Assembly (NCBI RefSeq): GCF_016908775.1 | Contig: NZ_JAFBEP010000010.1 | Location: 21,423 to 85,422, forward strand | Source of the DNA: Defluviitalea raffinosedens | GTDB taxonomy: Bacteria > Bacillota > Clostridia > Lachnospirales > Defluviitaleaceae | Direction of reading: 5' to 3' | Length of the DNA: 64,000 nucleotides | In this document: piece by piece, positions 8,799 to 18,816 of the stretch | Position numbering within the stretch: position 1 is the first letter of the stretch | Layout of the letters: each line of letters begins with the position of its first letter | Translations under genes and position numbers: made by a program | The notes under the pieces: model-generated | The model's input: only the letters and a program-made list of their open reading frames with translations | What the model was told of the DNA's origin: nothing | Database searches by the model: none

Positions 8799-9263
8799 TT
8801 ATTCCCTTTTTAGGCGCATTTTTGAAAAGAATTCTTTTAAAATGCTGCTACATTCCTCCATACAGACTCCTTCCACAATTTCTACCTGATGATTGAAAGC
8901 CTTTTCTTGCAAAATATTAAGAATAGAACCTCCACAGCCTGCCTTGGGATTCCTTGTTCCAAAAACCACTTTATCCATTCTGGCTTGCACAATGGCACCG
9001 GCACACATCGGGCAAGGTTCTAAGGTCACATACATGGTACAGCCCTCAAGGCGCCAATCCCCTAAGTAAACTGCCGCTTCCTCTATAGCTTGAATTTCTG
9101 CATGGGAGAGAGGATTTTTCTTAGTATTTCTTTGGTTATATCCTCTGCCTATAATTTGGTTATTATAAGTAATAATTGCTCCAATCGGTACTTCATCTAG
9201 TTGAAAAGCTTTTTTGGCCAAAAGCAAAGCTTCTTTCATATAGTAGATTTCCAAATCTTCCAT
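8799..9263 (-). CDS. tadA: tRNA-specific adenosine deaminase
   Basis: A 154-residue zinc deaminase that converts A34 to inosine in tRNA-Arg(ACG). The catalytic signature is complete: His54 and Glu56 in SHAEIQAIE, and Cys84 and Cys87 in LEPCPMCAGAI. The C-terminal MRLKRE tail is the usual basic end. AGAAGGAGA lies seven bases before the ATG. It sits next to the SRP RNA and dnaX genes, a common Firmicutes neighbourhood. Confidence 0.95.
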   Translation of the reverse strand: MEDLEIYYMKEALLLAKKAFQLDEVPIGAIITYNNQIIGRGYNQRNTKKNPLSHAEIQAIEEAAVYLGDWRLEGCTMYVTLEPCPMCAGAIVQARMDKVVFGTRNPKAGCGGSILNILQEKAFNHQVEIVEGVCMEECSSILKEFFSKMRLKRE

Positions 9264-9396
9264 GACAAGTCTCCTTCTGTATATAGTACTATTTTGCCAT
9301 AGAAACTATGAAAATTCAATTGCCTTACAATAAAATTAATGCTAATCTATTAGTATCATCCATTTTTACCAATATATTAATAGCGGGAGGTAGCCT

Positions 9397-9900
9397 ATGA
9401 AAACAGATTTTTCTATAGTCCGCAAGGGGTATGACCCACAGCAGGTGGACTCTTACATCTCTACATTGCAAAGCCAAATAGATAACTACAAAGAAAAAGA
9501 ACAAGCCATCACTCAGGCAATCGTAAGCGCTCAAATGATTTCAGACCAGCTCATATCCGACGCAAAAAAAGAAGCGGAGCAAATAAAAAATGATGCCAAG
9601 TGCCGCCTTTCTAAAATGAAAAATATGCTCGATCAAGCAGAAGAAAATTTAAAAGCTTTCCAAAAAGAATACCAAAAATTAGTCTCTAATTATCTTACTC
9701 AATTTGATGAAAAAAATATTCATCCTTTAATAGATGAAATCCATTCCATACGGGAGTCGCTTGATTTAAAAGAAGAAAATATAGATGAAAAAAGCTTTGA
9801 AGGAACCCAGGCTCAAAATTTGGTGGAAAAAGTAAATACAGAATTCTCTCAAGGCCTATCAAAAGAAGAAATGGATTCTTTATTTGGCAAAATTGAATAA
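9397..9900 (+). CDS. DivIVA-domain protein
   Basis: A 167-residue protein that opens with the DivIVA lipid-binding motif (FSIVRKGYDPQQVDSYI). A long coiled-coil of charged residues follows (about 25-115), then a Glu/Lys-rich tail. Relatives bind curved membrane and scaffold division or cell-wall factors. This one is shorter and more divergent than the cell-division DivIVA, so its partner is unknown. GGGAGG precedes the ATG. It is a lone plus-strand gene between minus-strand neighbours. Confidence 0.75.
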   Translation: MKTDFSIVRKGYDPQQVDSYISTLQSQIDNYKEKEQAITQAIVSAQMISDQLISDAKKEAEQIKNDAKCRLSKMKNMLDQAEENLKAFQKEYQKLVSNYLTQFDEKNIHPLIDEIHSIRESLDLKEENIDEKSFEGTQAQNLVEKVNTEFSQGLSKEEMDSLFGKIE

Positions 9901-9945
9901 AAAAACAAAGCCCAACATAAATCTATTTATGTCAGGCTTTATTAA
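9901..9945. terminator. hairpin shared by the DivIVA-like gene and glpF
   Basis: AAAGCCC and GGGCTTT-type arms (9906-9943) enclose a second ACATAAA/TTTATGT stem. The minus-strand side ends in a T run. It could end both the plus-strand gene just before it and glp transcription from the right. The remaining 160 bases up to glpF show nothing else. Confidence 0.65.
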
Positions 9946-10105
9946 AAGCTCGAAAGAGCTTATTTTTTATTAGGAACGATATTTATACCTTCAATATATT
10001 TGCCGATGGACGCGTTATTGAGAAAAAGTAAAGGAAATTCTGGTTTACTCTTTCCTTATGAAGATGGAAGGAACTATTTAAAAATCACTCCTAATAAAAT
10101 TTCAT

Positions 10106-10810
10106 TTAAAAAATTGAAACATAGAAGAAAGCTGCAAGCAAACCTCCAATAATTGGCCCTAATACAGGAACCCAGGCATAACTCCAATCGGAATCACCTT
10201 TCCCAGCTATAGGAAGAATCGCATGGGCAATGCGAGGGCCTAAATCTCTGGCTGGATTAATAGCATATCCTGTAGTTCCTCCAAGGGATACGCCAAGGGC
10301 TAAAATAACAAGTCCTACCGCAAATGTTCCAAGACCAGAAGCCATTTCAACGGTTCCTAATCCTAAGATAAAAAATACCAATGCAAAAGTACCAACGATT
10401 TCAGAAATTAAGTTTGCTCCATAACTTCTAATTGCAGGGCCGGTACAGAAAACACCCAGTTTTGTTCTTTGATCTTCTGTTTCGGCCCAGTGCGGGAGAT
10501 ATTGAATCCAAACAAGTACTGCACCCAGCATTGCACCTAGCATTTGTGCAATGATATAGATCGGTACATCCGCCCAAGAGAAGTTACCAATAGCAGCCAA
10601 TGCAATAGTCAATGCAGGATTAAAATGCGCTCCGCTAATGCCGCCAAATATTAATGCAGGGATAAATACTGCACAAGCCCAGCCCCAGGTAATTACGATC
10701 CAACCAGAGTTTGCGCCTTTAGTCTTTTTGAGTATTACGTTTGCAACTACACCGTCCCCAAGAAGAATAAGACACATGGTCCCTACTAACTCAGCCAGGA
10801 AAGCTGACAT
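10106..10810 (-). CDS. glpF: glycerol uptake facilitator
   Basis: A 234-residue aquaglyceroporin with six membrane segments. Both pore NPA motifs are present: GAHFNPALT in the first half and INPARDLGPR in the second. The Arg and Asp after the second NPA are typical of glycerol-conducting members. Start at ATG 10810, preceded by GGGGGG; an upstream TTG overlaps that site. It is the last gene of the glycerol operon, 38 bases after glpK, and lets glycerol enter by facilitated diffusion. Confidence 0.95.
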   Translation of the reverse strand: MSAFLAELVGTMCLILLGDGVVANVILKKTKGANSGWIVITWGWACAVFIPALIFGGISGAHFNPALTIALAAIGNFSWADVPIYIIAQMLGAMLGAVLVWIQYLPHWAETEDQRTKLGVFCTGPAIRSYGANLISEIVGTFALVFFILGLGTVEMASGLGTFAVGLVILALGVSLGGTTGYAINPARDLGPRIAHAILPIAGKGDSDWSYAWVPVLGPIIGGLLAAFFYVSIF

Positions 10811-10848
10811 ATCATTACCCCCCAATAATATTTAAATATACCTCTCCA

Positions 10849-12369
<1,521 letters not shown>

Positions 12370-12390
12370 TTATCAAAAGAGCCTTAAGTC

Positions 12391-12969
12391 TTAAAGACTC
12401 TTTTCTTCAAATTCCCAAAGCTCCGAACAAGAAGTAGATATGGCTTTTGCCCCCGCATTCAGTGCAGCTATAGCATCTTTTTTACTTTTTATAAGCCCCC
12501 CTGCTATAATTGGCTGAGTGATTTCTTTTCCCAGAGTTTCTATGGCTTTGGCCGCAATACCAGGAAGCACTTCAACCGCATCTGGAGAAAAAGTATGGAC
12601 ACTTTTTATTCCCGTATCAAAAGAAAGCGTATCCAGCATAAATATTCTCTGTATTGTAAGCATGCCTAAATTAGAAGCATATTTAAGAGTCATTCCTTTG
12701 GTGGAAATAATACCATAAGGATTAATCACTTCTTTAATAAACTCAATCCCTTTTTGATCAGATTTTAAGCCTTCCAGCATATCAAGATGAATGAATACAA
12801 TTTTATCATTTTCTTTCAAAGTCTCATTAATCTTTTTAATGCTCAAAATGCTGCCATAAAGTACAAAGACAATTTTTATACTGCTTTTACATATTAGGTC
12901 AAGATCTTCGTCATTTCTTATAGCGCCTACTATAGGATTATCTGCTAAAAGCATTTCAAAATTACTCAT
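12391..12969 (-). CDS. glpP: glycerol-3-phosphate-responsive antiterminator
   Basis: A 192-residue TIM-barrel-like RNA-binding regulator of the GlpP family. Phrases such as FVHLDMLEGL, RIFMLDTLSF, VEVLPGIAAK and IIAGGLIKSK are characteristic. In Bacillus subtilis GlpP with glycerol 3-phosphate binds glp leader mRNA and prevents early termination. Here the operon leader has such a terminator (16149-16190). GAGGTG precedes the ATG. The gene sits inside the operon it probably controls. Confidence 0.93.
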   Translation of the reverse strand: MSNFEMLLADNPIVGAIRNDEDLDLICKSSIKIVFVLYGSILSIKKINETLKENDKIVFIHLDMLEGLKSDQKGIEFIKEVINPYGIISTKGMTLKYASNLGMLTIQRIFMLDTLSFDTGIKSVHTFSPDAVEVLPGIAAKAIETLGKEITQPIIAGGLIKSKKDAIAALNAGAKAISTSCSELWEFEEKSL

Positions 12970-13039
12970 GTAACTTCACCTCTACTGAAACTGTATGACA
13001 AGCCTTATATATTTATAACTACTAATTTACATCTTTCTC

Positions 13040-13405
13040 TTAATAATTTTCAACATTTCTCGTGGCTACTATATTCACTCCCGTACCAAGAATGTTTTCG
13101 TATATAATATCCCCTACATGAACAGGCGCATGAACGGTCAGATCTTTTAAAGCTTTTAAGCATTCAAATATTTTATCTTTTGGTATATCCTTAGAAGTTT
13201 TAACTGAAACAGTGGGATATTTTCCCCCGACAACTTTAACTGTAGTCGTTACGATTCTTGTAGGATTCGTGCATTCTTTAACAGCGTAGGTCTCACCTAT
13301 TTTGCAGGCATTGCCAGTTACTTTTACAGGAACATTTTCATTCAATTCTATCATAAGACTGCAGCCCATGGGACATCCAATACAGGTAAGCTCTTTTTTT
13401 TCCAT
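13040..13405 (-). CDS. DUF1667 cysteine-motif protein of the glycerol operon
   Basis: A 121-residue protein with a metal-binding-like cysteine pattern: C8, C11, C15 in CIGCPMGC, and C34 and C45. The rest is a beta-rich domain with VKTSKDIPKDKIFECLKAL. Proteins of this family occur next to glycerol-3-phosphate dehydrogenase and a second flavoprotein in clostridia. I infer that it is a small iron-sulfur or electron-transfer partner of that pair. It lies five bases after the flavoprotein gene. Confidence 0.75.
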   Translation of the reverse strand: MEKKELTCIGCPMGCSLMIELNENVPVKVTGNACKIGETYAVKECTNPTRIVTTTVKVVGGKYPTVSVKTSKDIPKDKIFECLKALKDLTVHAPVHVGDIIYENILGTGVNIVATRNVENY

Positions 13406-13410
13406 AGGTT

Positions 13411-14667
13411 TTAACTCCTTTCCACCTTAAGAGTAATCGTTTTTGTGCCTGGATATTTACTAAATAGATCTGAAGTTAACTGAACCTCTTCCATTTCTCC
13501 AGGAGTCAGGATTCTTCTCTTTTTATGCAGAACTTTAGTATCGTCAAAATAAACCCCTATGGCTGCGCCTTTAAATACATCTCCAACTCTAAATCTTACA
13601 ATAATATCATTTTCTACGGCAGAAGGATTTATAAAATGAGGAACTGTATATCTTACACCGTCAACAGCTTCTACTTTAATGGTTTCTCCCTTTTTAAGCA
13701 AGCCTTTTATATACCTGCTGGCATTTTTTCCTGCATGATAGCTTTCTAATGTCACATTGTCCACTAAATCGTGCACATGAAGGACATTTCCGCAGGAGAA
13801 AATGCCTTCCACACTGGTTTGAAAATTATTATCAACCACTGCTCCTCCTGTTATAGGGGATAGTTCTACACCCACTTTTCTTGATAATTCATTTTCAGGA
13901 AGAAGACCAACTGAAAGCAGTAGCGTATCACAGGGTATATATTCCTGGGTCTCTTTAATAGGTTTTCTGTTACTGTCTACTTTGGCAATCGTAACGCCTT
14001 CTAATCTTTCTTTTCCATGGATATTGACTACTGTATGGCTAAGCTTTAAGGGAATATTGTAGTCATCAAGACATTGAACGATATTTCTTTTTAAACCACT
14101 GGAATAAGGTAAAAGTTCAATTACCGCTTTAACTTTAGCCCCCTCAAAGGTCATTCTTCTTGCCATAATAAGACCTATATCACCAGAACCAAGGATAACG
14201 ACTTCTTTTCCTGGCATATAGTTTTTCATATTGACGAATTTCTGTGCGGCACCGGCTGTCATAATACCCGAACATCTGCTTCCCGGTATTGTTAAAGCAC
14301 CCCGTGGCCTTTCTCTGCAGCCCATGGCCAGTATAATGGCTTTCGCATGAATCTCTAAAAGGCCTTCTTTAGGGTTAATCGCATAAATGGTTTTATCTTC
14401 TGTTATATCTAATACCATCGTATCTAGTTTGTATTCTATAGACAGTTCATTGACTTGATCAATAAATCTTTGAGCATATTCCGGTCCTGTGAGCTCTTCC
14501 TTAAAGGTATGAAGTCCAAATCCATTATGAATGCATTGGTTTAATATGCCCCCAAGCTCTTCTTCTCTTTCCAATATGACAAGATGATCTATGCCTTCTT
14601 TCTTAGCCGCTATTGCAGCAGCAAGCCCTGCCGGTCCTCCGCCTATGATTACCAAATCATAATTCAT
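13411..14667 (-). CDS. FAD/NAD(P)-dependent oxidoreductase of the glycerol operon
   Basis: A 418-residue two-dinucleotide-fold flavoprotein. The FAD site is IGGGPAGLAAAIAA at the N-terminus and a second fold begins VILGSGDIGLIMARR near residue 170. EGIFSCGNVLHVHD is the C-terminal FAD motif of this group. It lies between the GlpA-type dehydrogenase and the DUF1667 protein, so it probably passes electrons from glycerol 3-phosphate to NAD(P) or another acceptor. GGAGGGGGAAGA precedes the ATG. Confidence 0.82.
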   Translation of the reverse strand: MNYDLVIIGGGPAGLAAAIAAKKEGIDHLVILEREEELGGILNQCIHNGFGLHTFKEELTGPEYAQRFIDQVNELSIEYKLDTMVLDITEDKTIYAINPKEGLLEIHAKAIILAMGCRERPRGALTIPGSRCSGIMTAGAAQKFVNMKNYMPGKEVVILGSGDIGLIMARRMTFEGAKVKAVIELLPYSSGLKRNIVQCLDDYNIPLKLSHTVVNIHGKERLEGVTIAKVDSNRKPIKETQEYIPCDTLLLSVGLLPENELSRKVGVELSPITGGAVVDNNFQTSVEGIFSCGNVLHVHDLVDNVTLESYHAGKNASRYIKGLLKKGETIKVEAVDGVRYTVPHFINPSAVENDIIVRFRVGDVFKGAAIGVYFDDTKVLHKKRRILTPGEMEEVQLTSDLFSKYPGTKTITLKVERS

Positions 14668-14681
14668 ATTCTTCCCCCTCC

Positions 14682-16118
14682 TTAAATAAATTCTTTATTC
14701 GTACCCACAAGTATTTTGGACGCTTTTCCAAATTTCGTTATTTCTGTTGGGGGAATATTTAATTGTAAGTGCAAAAGTTCCATAGTTCTGGATATGCAAA
14801 AACCTGCCTGACATCTTCCTGCACCAGCTCTGGTTCTTCTTTTGATGCCATCTAAATCCTTTGCCCCCAGAGGTCTGTTAATGGCATCTAAGATTTCCCC
14901 TTCTGTAACCGATTCGCACCTGCAAACGATTCTTCCATATTCAGGTCTTTCCTTAATCATTTTCCTTTTCTCTTCAAGAGACAGTTCATTAAATCGTACG
15001 ATTCCCTTACGTTTTGGATTAAAGTTTTCATTTGGCTTAGGGTTAAGCTGATCTCTAATGATATCAGAAACCATAATCCCTATAAGAGGTGCACAGGTTA
15101 ATCCGGGAGATTCAATGCCAGCTGCATTGATAAATCCTGGCACATCAGGAACTTCTCCTATAATAAAATCATCTTTTTCACTTCTGGCTCTTAGGCCGCT
15201 AAAGGAAGTAATGATGTTGCCTTTTGGAAGGGATTTAATACTAAGCGAAGCTCTTTCCATTATATCATCCAAGCCTTCCCTTGTAGTACTGACATCTTCT
15301 TTATCTTCTATATCTACTGCATTGGGGCCTACCAGTAAGTTCCCATCTACAGTAGGTGTCACTAAAACGCCTTTTCCAAACTTTGTAGGTAGTTGGAATA
15401 AGGTTTTATCCGTTAAGTTACCTACATATTTGTCAAAAAGGTTGTATTCCCCTTTTCTCGGTATAATGGTAAACTTATGTGCACTTACCTTATTGTTGAT
15501 TTGATCTGCATAAACTCCAGCTGCGTTAATAAGAATTTTAGTTCGTATCGTTTTATCTTTAGTTTTTACTTCAAAACCATCATCTAATTTATGAATATCT
15601 GTTACTTCTGAATTAAAGTTAAATTCTACCCCGTTTTCCTTGGCATTTTCAGCCAATGCTATGGTTAGATTAAAGGGACATACGATCCCTCCTGTTGGTG
15701 CATATAAAGCAGCAACCACTTTATCCGATACATTTGGTTCCATTCTTCTTACTTCATCTCCTGATATAATCTGAAGATCTGGAACTCCGTTTTTTTCTCC
15801 TCTTTCTTTTAATGCATAAAGTCTATCCTTATCATTTTCATCAAAGCAAAGAACCAAGGAACCATTTCTTCTGAAAGGAAAGTCTAATTCTTCTGCCAGC
15901 TGATCAAACATTAAATTGGCTTTAGCATTAAGTTTTCCTTTAAGAGTTTCAGGAAGCGCATCATATCCTGCATGAACAATGGCACTGTTTGCCTTGCTTG
16001 TGCCGCAGCATACATCATTTTCTTTTTCCAACACCAAAGATTTAAGCTGATATTTTGAGATCGCTCTTGCAATTGCACAGCCAACGACTCCTGCTCCTAC
16101 AATGACAACATCATACAT
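14682..16118 (-). CDS. glpA: glycerol-3-phosphate dehydrogenase, GlpA-type with BFD-like iron-sulfur domain
   Basis: A 478-residue flavoprotein that oxidises glycerol 3-phosphate to dihydroxyacetone phosphate. The N-terminus has the FAD motif VGAGVVGCAIARAI; the DAO-type core runs to about residue 370. A BFD-like [2Fe-2S] domain follows, with cysteines in CRCESV and in RCQAGFC. AGGTGAAGTT precedes the ATG. It is the first gene of the six-gene operon and follows the leader terminator. Confidence 0.88.
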   Translation of the reverse strand: MYDVVIVGAGVVGCAIARAISKYQLKSLVLEKENDVCCGTSKANSAIVHAGYDALPETLKGKLNAKANLMFDQLAEELDFPFRRNGSLVLCFDENDKDRLYALKERGEKNGVPDLQIISGDEVRRMEPNVSDKVVAALYAPTGGIVCPFNLTIALAENAKENGVEFNFNSEVTDIHKLDDGFEVKTKDKTIRTKILINAAGVYADQINNKVSAHKFTIIPRKGEYNLFDKYVGNLTDKTLFQLPTKFGKGVLVTPTVDGNLLVGPNAVDIEDKEDVSTTREGLDDIMERASLSIKSLPKGNIITSFSGLRARSEKDDFIIGEVPDVPGFINAAGIESPGLTCAPLIGIMVSDIIRDQLNPKPNENFNPKRKGIVRFNELSLEEKRKMIKERPEYGRIVCRCESVTEGEILDAINRPLGAKDLDGIKRRTRAGAGRCQAGFCISRTMELLHLQLNIPPTEITKFGKASKILVGTNKEFI

Positions 16119-16141
16119 AACTTCACCTCATTTCTTAAATT

Positions 16142-16190
16142 AAACAAAAAGAACCTAAGGACAACTCATCAAGTTGTATCCTTAGGTTCT
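16142..16190 (-). terminator. glp operon leader terminator, likely target of GlpP antitermination
   Basis: GAACCTAAGGA pairs with its complement (arms about 16150-16160 and 16179-16189), with an inner ACAAC/GTTGT stem. The minus-strand side ends in TTTTTGTTT only about 25 bases before the glpA start codon. An intrinsic terminator between promoter and first gene, in an operon that encodes GlpP, fits the known antitermination mechanism. Confidence 0.8.
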
Positions 16191-16239
16191 CATCGTCTCA
16201 ACCTAAATACATATATATTATTTATATTCTTGTATAATA

Positions 16240-16273
16240 ATACTATATTCTATTTTTGGCCAAAATATAGTAT
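16240..16273. promoter_or_regulatory. 10-bp palindrome in the glp leader region
   Basis: ATACTATATT (16240-16249) and AATATAGTAT (16264-16273) form perfect arms around a 14-base spacer, between the predicted promoter and the leader terminator. It could be a repressor site or an RNA hairpin. It is longer than expected by chance, but the region is AT-rich. Confidence 0.4.
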
Positions 16274-16283
16274 TATGTTCATA

Positions 16284-16312
16284 ATGTTAATGCAGAATAT
16301 TAGAAAAGTCAA
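16284..16312 (-). promoter_or_regulatory. candidate promoter of the glp operon
   Basis: TTGACT (16307-16312) and TAACAT (16284-16289) spaced by 17 bases on the minus strand. The predicted leader of about 160 bases contains the palindrome and the GlpP-type terminator. Confidence 0.5.
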
Positions 16313-16472
16313 GCATCCTTAAATTATTTGAGTTTTCTACAAATGGTTGCAATCATTATTTGTGGAAGTTTAAATACATAACTTTTATCTTTTTATCCTG
16401 GAATTCAATTTTATATTCACTTATTTTAACAAAGATTCGTTTATAATTTAACGATTTTGTTCATAAAAAACA

Positions 16473-16502
16473 AAAATAAAAACCCCGCATTTACGAGGTT
16501 TT
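16473..16502 (-). terminator. terminator of the tRNA-Arg(CCU) gene
   Basis: AACCTCG/CGGGGTT stem with a six-base loop followed on the minus strand by T-rich sequence. It lies just after the tRNA 3' end. Confidence 0.75.
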
Positions 16503-16508
16503 AAACAT

Positions 16509-16582
16509 CGTTCCCGGCGGGATTCGAACCCACGGCCTACTGCTTAGGAGGCAGTCGCTCTATCCTACTGAGCTACGGAAAC
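16509..16582 (-). tRNA. tRNA-Arg(CCU)
   Basis: A 74-base cloverleaf on the minus strand. The acceptor arms GTTTCCG and CGGGAAC pair with one G-T. The anticodon loop CTCCTAA gives CCT, which reads AGG. The T arm has TTCGAAT. CCA is not encoded. Confidence 0.95.
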
Positions 16583-16660
16583 ATACAATATAAAAGAAGG
16601 TTTTATAGTCATAATCATCTTTTATATTGTACATATTTTATATTTCTTAGTCAAGTAGTA

Positions 16661-17530
16661 CTATGAAAATACAATTGTTCCCTGCATCCAGCATATGCCC
16701 ATAAATCTCATTCCAACTAAAGGTGTTCCGACCAATTCTTTTTCATTGATGACAATTTCAATCTTCATTTCCATGGTTTCAACCAGCATCCAATATACTT
16801 TTTCTTTAGATTTAGAATTTATAATCGTTTCTACTTCTACAATCGTACCTAATACTGAATAGGTGGCATCCAAATACTCAATCGGAATAAAATACCCTTC
16901 TACTACAGACAAAAAGTCTTCATACTGAAGCCTTTCTTCTATAATTTCAGCAGTTTCTTCTGCTTCCATATCCAGTATTTCCTGGGCCTCCTCGTCGCCC
17001 TCTTTAGCCCTTTTTAACAGTTGTCTTCTCCATTCTTTTTGCTCTTTTTCATATTCCAAATCCGACTCTGTTTTTTCTACTGGAAGAATAACTGTTCCTT
17101 TAGAGGATAACCCAACAATCTTAATGCCTTCTATAAAGGCTTCTTGTTCATCCTCAACTTCAAGATATTCTATAACATTTTGAAGCTGAAATACAATTTC
17201 TGTTCCGGTTTGCTCTTCTTCACAAACTGCAAAATAATAATACTCTTCTACTTCTTCAACTTCTACCTGAGATACATCAATCATATACTTTGCTTCCGCA
17301 TAAGGTTCACAGGTTTCTAAATCAATATCTTTGTCATTATCCAAAAGGCCCCTAAGTACAATACCGATTCTCTGCCCGTATTCTTTGAAATATTCTATAA
17401 ACACATGATCTTTATCATGATTGGTTACAAACTTTTTCGTCGCACTTTTTAAAATCTGATCAATGATCTGATCCCACTGTTTTTTTTTCGTCGTACTTTT
17501 AAAACCTACTGCACTCATATATGTTTCCAT
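16661..17530 (-). CDS. DUF3881-like protein of unknown function
   Basis: A 289-residue acidic, soluble protein. It opens METYMSAVGFKSTTKKKQWD; the middle is rich in glutamate (LEVEDEQEAF, EEAQEILDMEAEETAEIIEE), and the C-terminus is beta-rich (VYWMLVETMEMKIEIVINEK). The start at 17530 is set by AAGGAGGG six bases upstream; a longer in-frame start has no such site. The N-terminus and length resemble DUF3881 proteins of Lachnospiraceae as I recall them. No catalytic motif is visible. It stands alone between two tRNA genes. Confidence 0.55.
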   Translation of the reverse strand: METYMSAVGFKSTTKKKQWDQIIDQILKSATKKFVTNHDKDHVFIEYFKEYGQRIGIVLRGLLDNDKDIDLETCEPYAEAKYMIDVSQVEVEEVEEYYYFAVCEEEQTGTEIVFQLQNVIEYLEVEDEQEAFIEGIKIVGLSSKGTVILPVEKTESDLEYEKEQKEWRRQLLKRAKEGDEEAQEILDMEAEETAEIIEERLQYEDFLSVVEGYFIPIEYLDATYSVLGTIVEVETIINSKSKEKVYWMLVETMEMKIEIVINEKELVGTPLVGMRFMGICWMQGTIVFS

Positions 17531-17798
17531 AGTTTCCCTCCTTCCTATCCAAGAAATGTACAAAAGCACATCACTTGCGAAATAGGAAAGTTGTATCCTT
17601 AAATATTAAGATAAACTTTCCAATTTCATATTCATAAAAAAACTATAAGACACTAAAGTTCTTTATGGCTTTATCTTACAGAATTTTATATATTGGATTA
17701 TTCTATTTTATAAAAAGAAGCATAAAAAACTTGCTATTTATATTAACATTTTTTAGGTTGTATATCAATAATTTAATCATTATATAGTAATATAAAAA

Positions 17799-17840
17799 TA
17801 AAACCTCTACCTTGATTTTTATCAAAGGTAGAGGTTTTTA
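17799..17840 (-). terminator. intrinsic terminator, near-copy of the tRNA-Arg(UCG) terminator
   Basis: AAACCTCTACCTTGAT pairs with its near-complement around TTTT, with T runs on both sides. Arm and loop sequence closely match the terminator at 18566-18610. It ends the transcript of the 18004-18375 gene or is left from a duplicated tRNA unit. Confidence 0.75.
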
Positions 17841-17842
17841 TA

Positions 17843-17886
17843 CCACACACAGAAGGATTCCAATCTCGACGCTCTGACTAAAGGCC
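17843..17886 (-). pseudogene. remnant of the 3' half of tRNA-Arg(UCG)
   Basis: The stretch matches the 3' half of the intact tRNA at 18616-18689 at roughly five of six positions, including CAGAAGGATTC and the CTCTGA of the anticodon stem. The TTCGAA of the T loop has become TTGGAA, one base is lost and the 5' half is absent, so it cannot fold as tRNA. The adjoining terminator is duplicated too. The rest of the 17887-18003 gap shows nothing further. Confidence 0.75.
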
Positions 17887-18003
17887 AAGGAAAATATTTT
17901 ATTCTTCAACTAATTTCAACTCCTTCAAACTTTTATCTTTATAAGTGATTCTATTCTTTTCATTTCATAAAACTATAGTATCAATTATTTTCCTTAAATC
18001 TAT

Positions 18004-18375
18004 TTAGATTCCCCAATTCGTTCTTAAAAAAATGCCCGCTTCTTTTCTAAAAGGTTTGCATTCACTATTATATTTATTTGCCATTTTAAAATCCTCAAAC
18101 AGAAGATAAAACAACAGTATTTGTGGTTTTAATTCTTGGTAAGTTCTTATTCTTCCTTTACTGTCTTCTATTATATATTCGATTTCCTGTTTGTCTTCAT
18201 TGAATCTGTGCCATACTTTCCAGCCAAAAATATTATTGTAAAGAACATAGTTGACTATACCATCTTTTTCACAGATTTCAATATATGGAAACTTCCCTTT
18301 CTTCAGAATTTCATCCTTACTATATTCATATACTTTTAAACTTTTTCCTATTCTAAAAAAACGCGATTGCTCCAT
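18004..18375 (-). CDS. hypothetical protein between a tRNA and its remnant
   Basis: A 123-residue protein I do not recognise. It is basic and aromatic-rich with no membrane segment. The N-terminal half looks beta-rich (YIEICEKDGIVNYVLYNNIFGWKVWHRF) and the C-terminal half helical (LKPQILLFYLLFEDFKMANKYN). GGGGGAGAG lies nine bases before the ATG, so it is probably translated. It is bracketed by tRNA-Arg(UCG) and that tRNA's decayed duplicate, which hints at acquisition or local duplication. Confidence 0.65.
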   Translation of the reverse strand: MEQSRFFRIGKSLKVYEYSKDEILKKGKFPYIEICEKDGIVNYVLYNNIFGWKVWHRFNEDKQEIEYIIEDSKGRIRTYQELKPQILLFYLLFEDFKMANKYNSECKPFRKEAGIFLRTNWGI

Positions 18376-18445
18376 AACGCTCTCTCCCCCATAACTTATC
18401 CTAATTTTGATTGCTTATATTGTATTGTGACGTGATAAAACGATG

Positions 18446-18471
18446 AAATTTATATTATTGCATATAAATTT
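18446..18471. promoter_or_regulatory. 10-bp inverted repeat upstream of the 18004-18375 gene
   Basis: AAATTTATAT (18446-18455) and ATATAAATTT (18462-18471) are perfect arms with a six-base spacer, about 70 bases upstream of the start codon. It might be an operator, but the sequence is almost pure A/T and could arise by chance. Confidence 0.3.
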
Positions 18472-18565
18472 ATACTGCAATATAGTAATCGACATTTTAT
18501 CATATCATAATTATACAAATTTCGAAATAGGTCTTATAGAATATACAATGAAGGGGGGATAAACA

Positions 18566-18610
18566 CAAAAAAACCTCTATCCTTGACTTTTGTCAAAGAT
18601 AAAGGTTTTT
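18566..18610 (-). terminator. terminator of the tRNA-Arg(UCG) gene
   Basis: AACCTTTATCTTTGAC pairs with GTCAAGGATAGAGGTT, with two G-T positions, around AAAA; the minus-strand side ends in seven T. It lies directly after the tRNA. Confidence 0.88.
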
Positions 18611-18615
18611 CATAC

Positions 18616-18689
18616 CGCACGCAGAAGGATTCGAACCCTCGACACTCTGATCCGAAGTCAGATGCTCTATCCAGCTGAGCTATGCGTGC
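18616..18689 (-). tRNA. tRNA-Arg(UCG)
   Basis: A 74-base cloverleaf on the minus strand with fully paired acceptor arms GCACGCA/TGCGTGC and anticodon loop CTTCGGA (anticodon TCG). CCA is not encoded. Confidence 0.96.
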
Positions 18690-18777
18690 ATTTATTATTT
18701 ATTAATGAGCGAAAATTATTATATCACATATGTCATATAAAAACAATGGATAATTTTTGAATAATTAATAATAAGGA

Positions 18778-18797
18778 AGGAGGCTATTTTGCCTCCT
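18778..18797 (-). terminator. terminator of pfp
   Basis: AGGAGGC and GCCTCCT with a six-base loop, then a T-rich stretch on the minus strand, 20 bases after the pfp stop. Confidence 0.75.
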
Positions 18798-18816
18798 AAT
18801 TAAAAATTCTATTGAT

